Assembly: GCA_034435015.1 (NCBI GenBank)
Contig: DAOTYH010000002.1
Location: 1 to 28,624, forward strand
Source of the DNA: DAOTYH01 sp034435015
Lineage (GTDB): Bacteria > Chloroflexota > Anaerolineae > Aggregatilineales > UBA3940
Reading direction: 5' to 3'
Length of the DNA: 28,624 nucleotides
In this document: in pieces, positions 1 to 7,514 of the stretch
Position numbering within the stretch: the first letter of the stretch is position 1
Layout: each line of letters starts with the position of its first letter
The notes under the pieces: generated by a model
Database searches by the model: none
Told to the model about the DNA's origin: nothing
What the model saw: only the letters and a program-made list of their open reading frames with translations
Made by a program: the position numbers and the translations under genes

Positions 1-2
1 AG

Positions 3-371
3 GCAGTAGTGGCGCAGGGGGTCATTACCGAGAAGTTGGTCCAGTATCAGAATGATCGCCTGCTCCCATTCAGCGTACCTGCCTTTGTGATACGGTATGC
101 CTATCCAACGCCGCAGGGACAGATGCGTACAGGTGAACAGGTTGTCACACGAAGGTTCTTTGAGCAACTAGGCGGGCCGGGGACACCTGTGCCCGTGACT
201 ATGCGGGAAGATAACCCCGCCATCAGTGCTGTTGACCCCCGCCTGACATTTCCGAGCAACAGCGGCTGGCGGATGGGGATAGCCCTTGCGGCGATCTTTG
301 CCGCTTCGGCGTTGGGCAGTGGAGGGGTAAAGTTACTGCGAGAGAAGGCAGGGCTAGGTGCTTCATCTTGA
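3..371 (+). CDS. DUF3592-like membrane protein, 3' end (5' truncated by window)
   Basis: The frame is open from the first complete codon of the window, and no Shine-Dalgarno sequence is seen before the in-frame GTG at 9, so this is probably the C-terminal part of a longer gene. The visible part has a beta-rich segment with VIRYAYPTPQGQ, then GTPVPVTMREDNP, the pattern I associate with DUF3592 proteins (a Y-x-Y strand, 'G-T-x-V-x-V' and 'D-x-x-N-P'). It is followed by one hydrophobic segment (about residues 88-106 of the visible part) and a short charged tail. DUF3592 proteins usually have a transmembrane helix on each side of this domain, so the first helix would lie upstream of the window. 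No function is known for the family. The LCP gene follows 54 nt later on the same strand but appears to have its own -10 element. The family call is tentative. Confidence 0.6.
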   Translation, partial: AVVAQGVITEKLVQYQNDRLLPFSVPAFVIRYAYPTPQGQMRTGEQVVTRRFFEQLGGPGTPVPVTMREDNPAISAVDPRLTFPSNSGWRMGIALAAIFAASALGSGGVKLLREKAGLGASS

Positions 372-380
372 TCAGGATGG

Positions 381-386
381 TATAAT
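381..386 (+). promoter_or_regulatory. Candidate -10 element for the LCP gene
   Basis: A perfect TATAAT lies 40 nt upstream of the GTG start of the LCP gene. No good -35 hexamer is found at 16-18 bp, so this rests on the -10 alone. It would give a leader of about 30 nt containing the GGAG ribosome-binding site at 416-419. Confidence 0.4.
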
Positions 387-425
387 CCACCCCGCTTTGA
401 CTCTAGCGCTTGGTTGGAGTGACTT

Positions 426-2048
426 GTGTCGGAAAATCCTTCTCAACATAATACCTCACGTGAACGACTCCCCGCCTTACTGGCCGGTCTGGGCATTGGA
501 ATAGTGCTGATCGCGGCTGGTGTGGCCATACGTGCCCGGCAGGTTCAGGCGGTTGAAGTAGCAATTGGGGCTACTCAGACAGCGCTTGTCCCGGATACAC
601 CTACTCCGACGGCGACTCTGACCGCTACTCCCTCTGACACACCGACTTCAACTGCTACCCCTACGCGCACTCCGACAGGGACATTGCCGCCCACTGACAC
701 TCCTACGCTGACCTTTACACCTTCGCCGACACCTGTCCCCCCCCGCCGTGTCTCCATTGACACGGGTGGTTATGCCACGCCCTCGACCCCCCCTTCAACG
801 GCCATTCCAACGCCGGTTGAGCCGATACCTGTTCCACAGGGCGTGATCAATGTTGTGCTGCTTGGCAGTGACAAACGGCCTGACGATCCCGGCTTTCGCA
901 CCGACACCATCATTATTGTCTCGATCAACACACGAGAGAACACGGTCAACATGTTATCGTTGCCCCGTGACCTGATGGTTTATGTCCCCGGCTGGACAAT
1001 GGCCAAGCTCAATACCGCCTTCCAGCACGGCGAGGCAGTCGGCTGGCCGGGGGGCGGGTTTGGACTGTTGCAAGAGACTCTGTTGTATAACTTGGGCATC
1101 ACTGTCAGCCATTATGCCTTTGTAGACCTCAGCGGTTTCAAGGAGATTGTGAATATTCTGGACGGCATTGACGTGCCGGTTGATTGCGCTCTACAAGGCT
1201 GGCGGTTGCGAAGCCCCGTCCGGGAGCCAGAAGACTTTGCTACTTATGATGAGTATGTAGCCTATACAGCCGACGAAAGCAACTGGGAGATGTATACCCT
1301 GCCGGTAGGCGTCCATCGGTTGGATGGCTACATGGCGCTCTGGTATGCCCGCTATCGTCTCAGCTCCAGCGACTTTGACCGCGCCTATCGTCAACAACAG
1401 GTACTCCGTGCTATCTTCACACGGGTCAGAACACTTGGCCTGCTCGATGTCAGGACAATCGGGGAGATGTGGCGGCAGTATGGCGATTTGGTTGAGACTG
1501 ACATGGGGTTAGGCAATCTCCTCCAGTTTGCCCCCATTGCGGCCAACGTGGATAACGTCGAGATTAGCAGTTACTTTCTCAACTCAGCCCAACTTGTGGC
1601 ATGGATGGATCCGCAGTTACAGCAGTCGGTGTATTTGCCTGTCCCTGGAGCGATTGAGCCGTTGATTGCGGCGGCCATGCAACCCCCTGCCCGGAACTAC
1701 CTGACAGCTAACATGGTCACTGTTGAGGTACGTAATGGGACCAGCCTGGCCCGCTTGGACGAGGTGGCGGCTGACCGCTTGATCTGGGCTGGGATGGATG
1801 CCACCCCGACAGGTTTTGCTGATCGGAGGGACTACCCTCAGACAGTGATCTATGATTTCACAGGGCGTACGAAGACCAGCCAGCTTTTAATGATGCAACG
1901 TCTCCTGCGTGTAGCTGATGCACAGGTGATCGTCCAGCCTGACCCCAATCGTGCGTTTGACTACCTGGTCATTTTAGGGCAGAACTATCAGAGTTGTACA
2001 CGCAACGCGGGAGTGGTTGGCCCTACTCCTACGCCGGGCGGGCCATAG
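426..2048 (+). CDS. LytR-CpsA-Psr (LCP) family protein with LytR_C domain
   Basis: Predicted membrane-anchored LCP protein of 540 aa. LCP enzymes transfer undecaprenyl-linked glycopolymers onto peptidoglycan or other acceptors at the outer face of the membrane. Residues 15-36 form one transmembrane helix. Residues about 55-135 are a Thr/Pro/Ser-rich spacer of TPT-type repeats. The LCP core starts at about 140 with LLGSDKRPDDPGFRTD (residues 145-160), followed by LSLPRD (177-182) and a YARYRLSSSDFDR block; these supply the conserved Asp/Arg residues that bind the polyprenyl pyrophosphate. From about 430 (VTVEVRNGTS) a LytR_C domain follows. The GTG start has GGAG at 416-419, 6 nt upstream. The gene ends just before the cobalamin riboswitch promoter and is not part of that operon. 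The substrate cannot be deduced here. The long spacer suggests the domain must reach across a thick wall or surface layer. Confidence 0.9.
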   Translation: MSENPSQHNTSRERLPALLAGLGIGIVLIAAGVAIRARQVQAVEVAIGATQTALVPDTPTPTATLTATPSDTPTSTATPTRTPTGTLPPTDTPTLTFTPSPTPVPPRRVSIDTGGYATPSTPPSTAIPTPVEPIPVPQGVINVVLLGSDKRPDDPGFRTDTIIIVSINTRENTVNMLSLPRDLMVYVPGWTMAKLNTAFQHGEAVGWPGGGFGLLQETLLYNLGITVSHYAFVDLSGFKEIVNILDGIDVPVDCALQGWRLRSPVREPEDFATYDEYVAYTADESNWEMYTLPVGVHRLDGYMALWYARYRLSSSDFDRAYRQQQVLRAIFTRVRTLGLLDVRTIGEMWRQYGDLVETDMGLGNLLQFAPIAANVDNVEISSYFLNSAQLVAWMDPQLQQSVYLPVPGAIEPLIAAAMQPPARNYLTANMVTVEVRNGTSLARLDEVAADRLIWAGMDATPTGFADRRDYPQTVIYDFTGRTKTSQLLMMQRLLRVADAQVIVQPDPNRAFDYLVILGQNYQSCTRNAGVVGPTPTPGGP

Positions 2049-2080
2049 AATGACCGGCTGAAGATGATGCTTCCGGCTAC

Positions 2081-2110
2081 TTGACAGCTCTAGGCTTTGC
2101 TTGTTATAGT
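2081..2110 (+). promoter_or_regulatory. Sigma70-type promoter of the cobalamin riboswitch/btuCFD operon
   Basis: A perfect -35 TTGACA at 2081-2086 is followed after 17 bp by TTATAG (2104-2109), or after 18 bp by TATAGT (2105-2110). Transcription would begin near 2116, about 30 nt before the riboswitch P1 stem. This is one of the best-matching promoters in the window. Confidence 0.75.
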
Positions 2111-2145
2111 GTAGACGCAGTTTACCAATTATTGTATCTGTTACT

Positions 2146-2266
2146 CCCGTCAAGGTGCCCACTGCCCCGGATGGCAGGGCACAAATGGCGAAGCCGGTGA
2201 GAGTCCGGCGCTGCCCCGCAACTGTAACCCGTATACACGGGGAGCCAGGTCGCCCGCCTTGATGGA
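2146..2266 (+). ncRNA. Cobalamin (B12) riboswitch aptamer
   Basis: The conserved core is visible: AAGCCGGTGAGAGTCCGG from 2191, GCTGCCCCGCAACTGTAA ending at 2227, and the B12 box GAGCCAGGTCGCCCGCC at 2242-2258. A closing P1 helix pairs CCGTCAAGG (2147-2155) with CCTTGATGG (2257-2265) with one G-U pair. A peripheral hairpin is formed by GTGCC/GGCAC and CTGCC/GGCAG between 2155 and 2182. The element binds adenosylcobalamin or a related corrinoid. Its place directly before a BtuC-type permease, with a terminator in between, indicates that high B12 switches off the importer. The exact corrinoid preferred is not determined here. Confidence 0.94.
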
Positions 2267-2287
2267 GTTCCAGCCTTCGTGGAGAGG

Positions 2288-2337
2288 GGTTGGGAACTGG
2301 AGCATTGCTCCGAGCGATCCGCGCTAGTTCCCCAACC
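2288..2337 (+). promoter_or_regulatory. Putative antiterminator hairpin of the B12 riboswitch
   Basis: GGTTGGGAACT (2288-2298) pairs with AGTTCCCCAACC (2326-2337), apart from one bulged C. A small inner hairpin, GGAGC-ATT-GCTCC, lies in the loop. The 3' arm uses AACC at 2334-2337, which is also the start of the terminator stem, so the two structures exclude each other. I infer that this hairpin forms in the ligand-free RNA; the direction of switching comes from the known behaviour of the class. Confidence 0.6.
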
Positions 2338-2359
2338 TTGGCCGAGGCCAAGGTTTTTT
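2334..2359 (+). terminator. Intrinsic terminator controlled by the B12 riboswitch
   Basis: A perfect 10-bp stem, AACCTTGGCC / GGCCAAGGTT (2334-2343 and 2346-2355), has a GA loop, and the T run 2354-2359 overlaps its 3' end. It lies between the aptamer and the permease start at 2412, the position expected for a transcriptional OFF switch. Confidence 0.85.
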
Positions 2360-2411
2360 GCTTCCCCCGATCCATTAGGGCGTTACTCATTCTGCGAGAG
2401 GATCGGGGTAG

Positions 2412-3494
2412 GTGCTCTCTTCGTCAACCTCCAGCCATTTCTTGCTTGCCTCTCTGCCAATAGGCCGCCGCATGGCGATCATCTGCGGTGCGCTGATGGT
2501 CATGCTGATTCTTGCCGGTCTTATTTCGCTGGCATACGGGGCGGCACCGATCCCTTGGGATGATGTCGCTCGGCTGATCTTGCGTGGGATAGGTTTCCAG
2601 GTTGGGCTGGACCTTCCCAACGCTCAAGCCACGATTGTCAATCAGGTACGTCTGCCGCGTATTCTGGTCGGGGCGGTAGTCGGCGCGGCGCTGGCATGTA
2701 GCGGCGGGACGATGCAGGGCATCTTCCGCAACCCGCTGGCTGACCCCAGCATTATCGGGGTGAGTGTGGGCGGCTCATTGGGGGCGGTGATCGCCATCTC
2801 AACTGGTCTTGTGGTCAGGCAGGCCTGGCTGATCACGCTCTTCTCTTTTGCGGGTGCAATGGGGGCGGCCACACTTGTCTACCTGCTGTCGCTGGTACGT
2901 GGTCAGTCTCAGCCGGCCACCTTGCTGTTAGCCGGCGTAGCAGTCAACTCATTCTTTGGCGCGATGATCTCAGCCCTGTTATTGCTTACCAACCGCTTCC
3001 CGGAGGTGCAGGCCATCCTTGGCTGGCTGATCGGCGGGCTGCGCGGTCGCGGATGGTCTCACCTGGGGATCGTGATTCTCCCTGTCTTCCTGTCTATAGG
3101 GCTGTTGTTCTTCTTTGCCCGCGACATTAACTTGCTGTTGCTGGGCGAAGAGACGGCGCAGGGACTAGGTGTCAATGTGCCTCGCACCCGTTTTATCCTC
3201 TTGGCGCTGGTCTCGCTTGCCACTGGGTCGGTGGTCAGCATTACCGGCCCAATTGGGTTTGTCGGGCTGGTTGTGCCGCACATGTTACGGCTGGTGATCG
3301 GGCCGGATTACCGCCTGCTGTTGCCCGCTAGTGCGCTGGGAGGAGCTGTCTTCTTAGTGATAGCTGACACCGTGGCTCGGCTGGCCCTTCAGCCTGCCGA
3401 GCTTCAGGCAGGCATAGTCACTGCCCTTGTCGGTGCACCTTTCTTTACCTTCTTACTGTATCGCAACCGCCGCTTGCTCTACTCAATTCAATAA
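2412..3494 (+). CDS. btuC: Corrinoid ABC transporter permease (FecCD/BtuC family)
   Basis: Membrane permease of 360 aa and about ten hydrophobic helices, predicted to form the channel of a corrinoid importer with the downstream ATPase. FecCD-family signatures are clear: RLPRILVGAVVGAALACSGG (80-99), QGIFRNPLADPSIIGVSVG (102-120), and GFVGLVVPHMLRL with a following GPDYRLLLPASALGGA (282-312). The family also transports Fe-siderophores and haem. The B12 riboswitch directly upstream makes cobalamin or cobinamide the likely substrate. The GTG start at 2412 is preceded by a purine-rich GAGGATCGGGGTA. An ATG at 2472 lacks a convincing ribosome-binding site, though it would still keep all helices. 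It heads a same-strand operon with the lipoprotein (24 nt gap) and the ATPase. Confidence 0.93.
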   Translation: MLSSSTSSHFLLASLPIGRRMAIICGALMVMLILAGLISLAYGAAPIPWDDVARLILRGIGFQVGLDLPNAQATIVNQVRLPRILVGAVVGAALACSGGTMQGIFRNPLADPSIIGVSVGGSLGAVIAISTGLVVRQAWLITLFSFAGAMGAATLVYLLSLVRGQSQPATLLLAGVAVNSFFGAMISALLLLTNRFPEVQAILGWLIGGLRGRGWSHLGIVILPVFLSIGLLFFFARDINLLLLGEETAQGLGVNVPRTRFILLALVSLATGSVVSITGPIGFVGLVVPHMLRLVIGPDYRLLLPASALGGAVFLVIADTVARLALQPAELQAGIVTALVGAPFFTFLLYRNRRLLYSIQ

Positions 3495-3518
3495 GCAAAG
3501 GAGGCAAATACAAATAGT

Positions 3519-4454
3519 ATGCGCAAGGGATTGATAGCTCTCATGATCATGGTAGCACTGGCTCTCGTAGCCTGTGCGCAGGGGCCTGTGTCCACGCCAG
3601 AAGCAACCGAAGCCCCATTCAACGTGACGGTGACCGACGGCCTGGGTAACGAAGTCACGCTGAATGCCAAACCGATGCGCATTGTCTCGATGACGCTCGC
3701 CACTGACGAGATTCTGCTCGATCTGGTGGGGCCGGAACGGCTGGCTGGCATTACCTATCTGGCTTCAGATGCCAGCTTGAGCAACATTGCCGATCGGCCT
3801 GAGCTGGCCCAGATTCCCAACGTGGTTCAGCCCAACCCTGGCCCAGAGCAAATCATTGCCATGGAGCCTGATCTGGTGCTTGTGGCCGCCTTCACCGATG
3901 CGGCGGTGATCGAGCAATTGAAGCAGGCAGGCCTGCCGGTCTTTGTGATGGGGTTTGTCAGCTCTGTTGACAGCATCAAGGAAAGTATCCTGACCATCGG
4001 CGAGCTGGTCGGTGAGCCAGAGAAGGCTCAGGAGATGGTTGATGCAATGGATGCCCGCCTTGACGAGATCACGACTGCCATTGGAGGGGTTGAAGACGAG
4101 CCTCCAACGGTGCTCTACCTCTCAAGCGACGGCTGGGTTGCCGGCGCGGGCACGTCGCTGGATGACATTATCATCCGCGCAGGGGGCGTGAACGCCGCCG
4201 CTGATCTGGTAGATTGGAATCAGGTCAGCGAAGAGCAGATCATCCAGATGAACCCGGATGTTGTCATCCTGTCGCCCTTCGTGACAGATGAGGAGTTCAT
4301 AGATAATCCTGTCTTTGCTGACCTGGCCGCCATCCAGAATGGGCGGGTATATGTTGCCAACGACGCTCACATGAGCGCCGCCTCTCAGTACATTGTGCTG
4401 GGTGTAGAGGATATGGCACAACTCCTGTACCCTGAAGCAGTGCTAGAGCCGTAA
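3519..4454 (+). CDS. btuF: Corrinoid-binding lipoprotein (TroA/BtuF-like periplasmic binding protein)
   Basis: Predicted substrate-binding lipoprotein of 311 aa that captures the corrinoid outside the membrane and delivers it to the permease. The N-terminus MRKG is followed by a hydrophobic stretch and the lipobox LVAC, with C19 as the lipidated cysteine, then a short Ser/Thr/Pro/Glu linker. The mature part is a two-lobed class III binding fold: VTVTDGLGNEVTL near residue 36, MRIVSMTLATDEILLDL, then PNPGPEQIIAMEPDLVLV near 107, and EEQIIQMNPDVVILSP in the second lobe. AAAGGAGG at 3497-3504 is the ribosome-binding site, with a rather long 14-nt spacing to the ATG. Lipid anchoring fits a cell in which the binding protein stays at the cytoplasmic membrane. 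Specificity for B12 is inferred from the upstream riboswitch, not from residues in the protein. Confidence 0.9.
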   Translation: MRKGLIALMIMVALALVACAQGPVSTPEATEAPFNVTVTDGLGNEVTLNAKPMRIVSMTLATDEILLDLVGPERLAGITYLASDASLSNIADRPELAQIPNVVQPNPGPEQIIAMEPDLVLVAAFTDAAVIEQLKQAGLPVFVMGFVSSVDSIKESILTIGELVGEPEKAQEMVDAMDARLDEITTAIGGVEDEPPTVLYLSSDGWVAGAGTSLDDIIIRAGGVNAAADLVDWNQVSEEQIIQMNPDVVILSPFVTDEEFIDNPVFADLAAIQNGRVYVANDAHMSAASQYIVLGVEDMAQLLYPEAVLEP

Positions 4455-4478
4455 TTTTAGTGACCCTCTCCCTGATCA

Positions 4479-4513
4479 GTGGGGGGCGGCCTCCGGGCGG
4501 GCTGTCCCCCCAC
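4479..4513 (+). promoter_or_regulatory. GC-rich hairpin between the binding protein and ATPase genes
   Basis: GTGGGGGG (4479-4486) and CCCCCCAC (4506-4513) form a perfect 8-bp stem around a 19-nt GC-rich loop. There is no T run after it, so it is unlikely to be an efficient intrinsic terminator. It could block 3' decay of the upstream message or lower expression of the ATPase relative to the binding protein. Confidence 0.5.
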
Positions 4514-4550
4514 GAGAGCAGTCTCCACAGGGTACGAAGAGGAGGTTGTG

Positions 4551-5411
4551 ATGGCGCTACACGGAACTAGTTTGGCCGATTCGGCCTCTCCACTGATCGA
4601 AGGACGACGGATCAGCTTCAGCTTGAATGGTGTGTTCCTCCTGAGAGGGGTATCCCTCCGAGTGCGGGCAGGCGAGACGGTCGGTCTGATCGGCCCTAAT
4701 GGTGCAGGCAAGACAACCTTGCTCAAGGTATTGGGGGGGCTGATCCGCGATGTAGAGGGGGAGGTCTGGTTGCAAGGGCGTCTGCTGAGGGAGTACTCTC
4801 CGCGTGAGGTAGCTCGTTTGGTCGCCCATGTTCCTCAGACTACAGCGCTGGATTTCGCCTTCACTGTGCGTGAAGTAGTGCTGATGGGGCGCAGTCCCTA
4901 TCTGGGCCGCTTTCAGCTTGAACAGCCGCTTGACCGTCAGGTCGCTGAGCAGGCTATGCGCACAATGAACGTGCAAGCCCTCTCCGAGCGGTTTATTAAT
5001 ACCCTGTCGGGCGGCGAACGTCAGCGCGTCTTGATCGCGCGGGCACTGGCTCAGCAACCACGCATCTTGTTGCTCGACGAACCGACCGCTAACCTCGATG
5101 TCAAGCACCAGCTAGAGGTGCTGTCTCTGACCACTAGACTGGCACATCAGCATGGGTTGGCCATTGTGGCCGCGATTCACGATCTTGATCTGGCGGCCCG
5201 CTTCTTTGATCGGCTGGTTCTGTTGCACGAGGGCCGTATTCTGGCTGATAGTACCCCAGAGGTTGTGCTCACACCTTCCAACTTGGCGGAAGCTTTTGGT
5301 GTGCAGGTAAACATCTATCGTGATCCGTTCACACAAGTGCTGAGGCTCTCGTTGTCGGGCGACGGCTCTAATGGGCATCGTGTCGTCAGTCAGGCGTCCA
5401 TGTCTCTCTAA
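4551..5411 (+). CDS. btuD: Corrinoid ABC transporter ATP-binding protein
   Basis: ATPase of 286 aa that powers the BtuC-type permease. It has Walker A GPNGAGKT (48-55), Q-loop Q96 in HVPQT, signature LSGGE (152-156), Walker B RILLLDE (171-177), the D-loop NLD and switch histidine H210 in AIHDLD, all in the order of FepC/BtuD-type ATPases. I placed the start at 4551 because GAGGAGG ends 5 nt before this ATG; the frame stays open upstream to 4479, but that part runs through the GC hairpin and looks non-coding. The C-terminal 50 residues carry the usual 'VLTPSNLAEAFGV' segment of this subfamily. The gene ends the btu operon, and its last 26 bp overlap the end of the histidine kinase gene on the other strand. 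Confidence 0.93.
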   Translation: MALHGTSLADSASPLIEGRRISFSLNGVFLLRGVSLRVRAGETVGLIGPNGAGKTTLLKVLGGLIRDVEGEVWLQGRLLREYSPREVARLVAHVPQTTALDFAFTVREVVLMGRSPYLGRFQLEQPLDRQVAEQAMRTMNVQALSERFINTLSGGERQRVLIARALAQQPRILLLDEPTANLDVKHQLEVLSLTTRLAHQHGLAIVAAIHDLDLAARFFDRLVLLHEGRILADSTPEVVLTPSNLAEAFGVQVNIYRDPFTQVLRLSLSGDGSNGHRVVSQASMSL

Positions 5412-7470
5412 GGGCGGGCAACCGCACAGTGAAGCATGTGCCCCGGCCTAGTTCGCTGGTGACGCGGATCTCCCCTCCGTGTTGCCTGACAATCGCACGA
5501 CTCAGGTATAGGCCAATGCCTGTCCCTTCGATAGCCTGCCCCAGCACGTTTTCAGCCCGATGGAAGCGCTCAAAAATATGCGGGATGTCCTGCGGGGGGA
5601 TGCCGATGCCAGTATCTTCCACTTCGAAGATCAGGTAGTTGCTCCCGTCCTCTGTGGTATGGCTAAGCCGGACCGCGATCCTTCCGCCCGTTGGTGTGAA
5701 TTTGACGGCGTTTGAAAGCAGGTTGTTGACCACCTCTTCAAGGCGCTGAGGGTCCCCCTCCAGTTTGTATGAGCCTGGCTCACAGAAAAAGCTAAGGCTT
5801 AGCCCCTTCGCCTCAGCCGTTGGCCGGATGGCATCCACCAACGGGATGACCAGATCGTCTAGAGACGGCGTAGACAACTTCAACTTGAGTGAGCCGGCCT
5901 CAACTTGAGCGGTGTCTAGAAGATCGGTGATTAGCTCTGAGAGACGCTGTGAGCTGTTTAGCGCCAGCCCTAAGAACTCGCGTTGCACCTCTGTCAGCGG
6001 GCCGGGTTTCCCCGTCAGAAGGGTTTCGATACATCCGCGGATCGAGGCCAGCGGCGTGCGCAGTTCATGCGAAACGGTTGCTACAAACTCAGCCCGCAGG
6101 CGCTCCAGCCGCCGCCGTTCAGAGATGTCCCGCCCGATGAGCTGCATCCCCACCTGCTTATCTCCCTCCAACAGAGGGGTAGAAGTGATCTCCAGTGTAA
6201 CGGACGAGCCGTCTGCGCATCCCAGTTGAACCTCGTGTGTACCTCGCCCCGGATACAGCCTGCCCGTCCTGAGCAAAGTGGAAAATGGCTGCCCCAGTAT
6301 CTGCCTGCGGGGGTATCCCAACAACCTTTCTGCCGCCGCGTTAAACAGGGTGAAGCGCCCCTGTGTGTCCAGGTTGATGATCACATCATGGGCACGTTCA
6401 ATCTGATCCACCAAGCGGCGGCTTTGCCGCTCAATGTCGTCAAATAACTGAGCGTTTTGAATTGCGATGGAGAGCTGATCGGCCAAAATTTCCAAGTCAG
6501 CAACTGAAAGGGGGTCAAAAGCCTGTTTCCGCTCACTGCCAGCGGCTAGAGCACCCAAAGCCTGGTCGCCGCTCTTCAGCGGGACAGCGGCCATGGAAGC
6601 AATTAAGACATCCCCGGCTGGCACAAATTCTGTCTCTCGGCTCACATCGTTGATAATCTTGGTCTGGCCGTGCTGTATCACCCAGTCTACCATCCCCTGA
6701 TCAATAGCCTGCCGATACCCCTCAGCCAAAGGGGTGAGGGGAGCGGTGCTGGAGAGCGCCACCAATTTAGGCTCGTTGTGTTCCCTACTGGCAACGAAGA
6801 TTTCGACAAAGCGATAATCCATTGCCTCTCGGATCAGTGCCGCCGCTCGCGGGAGCAGGTTGTTCAAGCTCTCTAACCGGGTTGTGGCGTGTGCGATATT
6901 GAGCAGGAGCTGTTGCCGGTCGGCGCGGCGGCGTTGTGCCTTGACCAAGTTGTGGTTCTGAATGGTGAAGGCCAGCAGATTCGCAAAGGCATTGAGCAAT
7001 TCTAGATCGGTTGAGCCAAAAGCATCCGGTTTCCGACTGGTGACCTCGATCACCCCAAGACAACGCCCAGCTAGGATAATCGGTGTACCAATAAGTGAGC
7101 GAACTGGTTTTGTTTCACAGTCGGGCAAGGCGGGAGGATAGACATCCTCTAAAGCATCGTGGATCAGGACAGGGGCCAGGTTGCGGACGATCTGGCCGGG
7201 GTAGCTGTTCCATGCTTGCTGTTCGGTGCTCTCACGCTGAGCAGGGGTGGGGCTGGTACTGCTAAGCAGGTGTAGCCGCTGAGACCCCTGCAGAATATAA
7301 ATAGCGGCCGTATCAAAGGCCAGCACACGCCGAAGGGCGTGAATAGCGGCTCGACCAAGCTCCTCCTCGGAGAGTTCGGGCGAGAGCTGTTGTGCCCATT
7401 CAGACAGGCTCAGTAGCCGCCGCGAGAGTGCGGCCAGCTCGCGCTGGGTATGATAGTCTTCGCCTGTCAT
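5386..7470 (-). CDS. Soluble GAF-GAF-PAS sensor histidine kinase
   Basis: Predicted cytoplasmic two-component sensor of 694 aa without transmembrane helices. Two GAF-like domains cover about residues 30-180 and 190-345, a PAS domain about 355-455 (DVIINLDTQGRFTLFNAAAE), a HisKA dimerisation domain with phospho-acceptor H468 in SHELRTP, and a HATPase domain with N box NNLLSNAVK (from 582), G1 DTGIGIP (619-625), F box IFERF and G2 GTGIGLYLS (649-657). Both GAF domains may bind a small ligand; neither shows an obvious tetrapyrrole cysteine that I can assign. The start at 7470 follows GGGGAGGGG closely, unlike the ATG at 7485. It lies 44 nt downstream of the aldehyde dehydrogenase gene on the same strand and is probably cotranscribed. 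No response regulator is present in the window, so the partner is unknown. Confidence 0.92.
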   Translation of the reverse strand: MTGEDYHTQRELAALSRRLLSLSEWAQQLSPELSEEELGRAAIHALRRVLAFDTAAIYILQGSQRLHLLSSTSPTPAQRESTEQQAWNSYPGQIVRNLAPVLIHDALEDVYPPALPDCETKPVRSLIGTPIILAGRCLGVIEVTSRKPDAFGSTDLELLNAFANLLAFTIQNHNLVKAQRRRADRQQLLLNIAHATTRLESLNNLLPRAAALIREAMDYRFVEIFVASREHNEPKLVALSSTAPLTPLAEGYRQAIDQGMVDWVIQHGQTKIINDVSRETEFVPAGDVLIASMAAVPLKSGDQALGALAAGSERKQAFDPLSVADLEILADQLSIAIQNAQLFDDIERQSRRLVDQIERAHDVIINLDTQGRFTLFNAAAERLLGYPRRQILGQPFSTLLRTGRLYPGRGTHEVQLGCADGSSVTLEITSTPLLEGDKQVGMQLIGRDISERRRLERLRAEFVATVSHELRTPLASIRGCIETLLTGKPGPLTEVQREFLGLALNSSQRLSELITDLLDTAQVEAGSLKLKLSTPSLDDLVIPLVDAIRPTAEAKGLSLSFFCEPGSYKLEGDPQRLEEVVNNLLSNAVKFTPTGGRIAVRLSHTTEDGSNYLIFEVEDTGIGIPPQDIPHIFERFHRAENVLGQAIEGTGIGLYLSRAIVRQHGGEIRVTSELGRGTCFTVRLPALRETWTPD

Positions 7471-7514
7471 GATGCCCCTCCCCATCGGGCATCCAAATAT
7501 GACGCTTTGTCCCC

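Noticed and set aside
575..763. Minus-strand open frame inside the LCP gene coding for a Val/Gly-rich peptide
   Set aside because: It is the antisense reading of the Thr/Pro codon repeat of the LCP linker, has no ribosome-binding site and low complexity.
590..830. Repetitive DNA in the LCP gene (and a similar tract at 21230-21350) as possible CRISPR or tandem repeat
   Set aside because: The repeat unit is irregular and in frame with Thr/Pro codons; there are no spacers of constant length.
1974..2390. Minus-strand open frame across the riboswitch
   Set aside because: It runs antisense through the conserved aptamer and terminator, which explain the sequence better.
5983..6447. Long plus-strand frames within the histidine kinase gene
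   Set aside because: They overlap the kinase domains completely and show no domain or ribosome-binding site.
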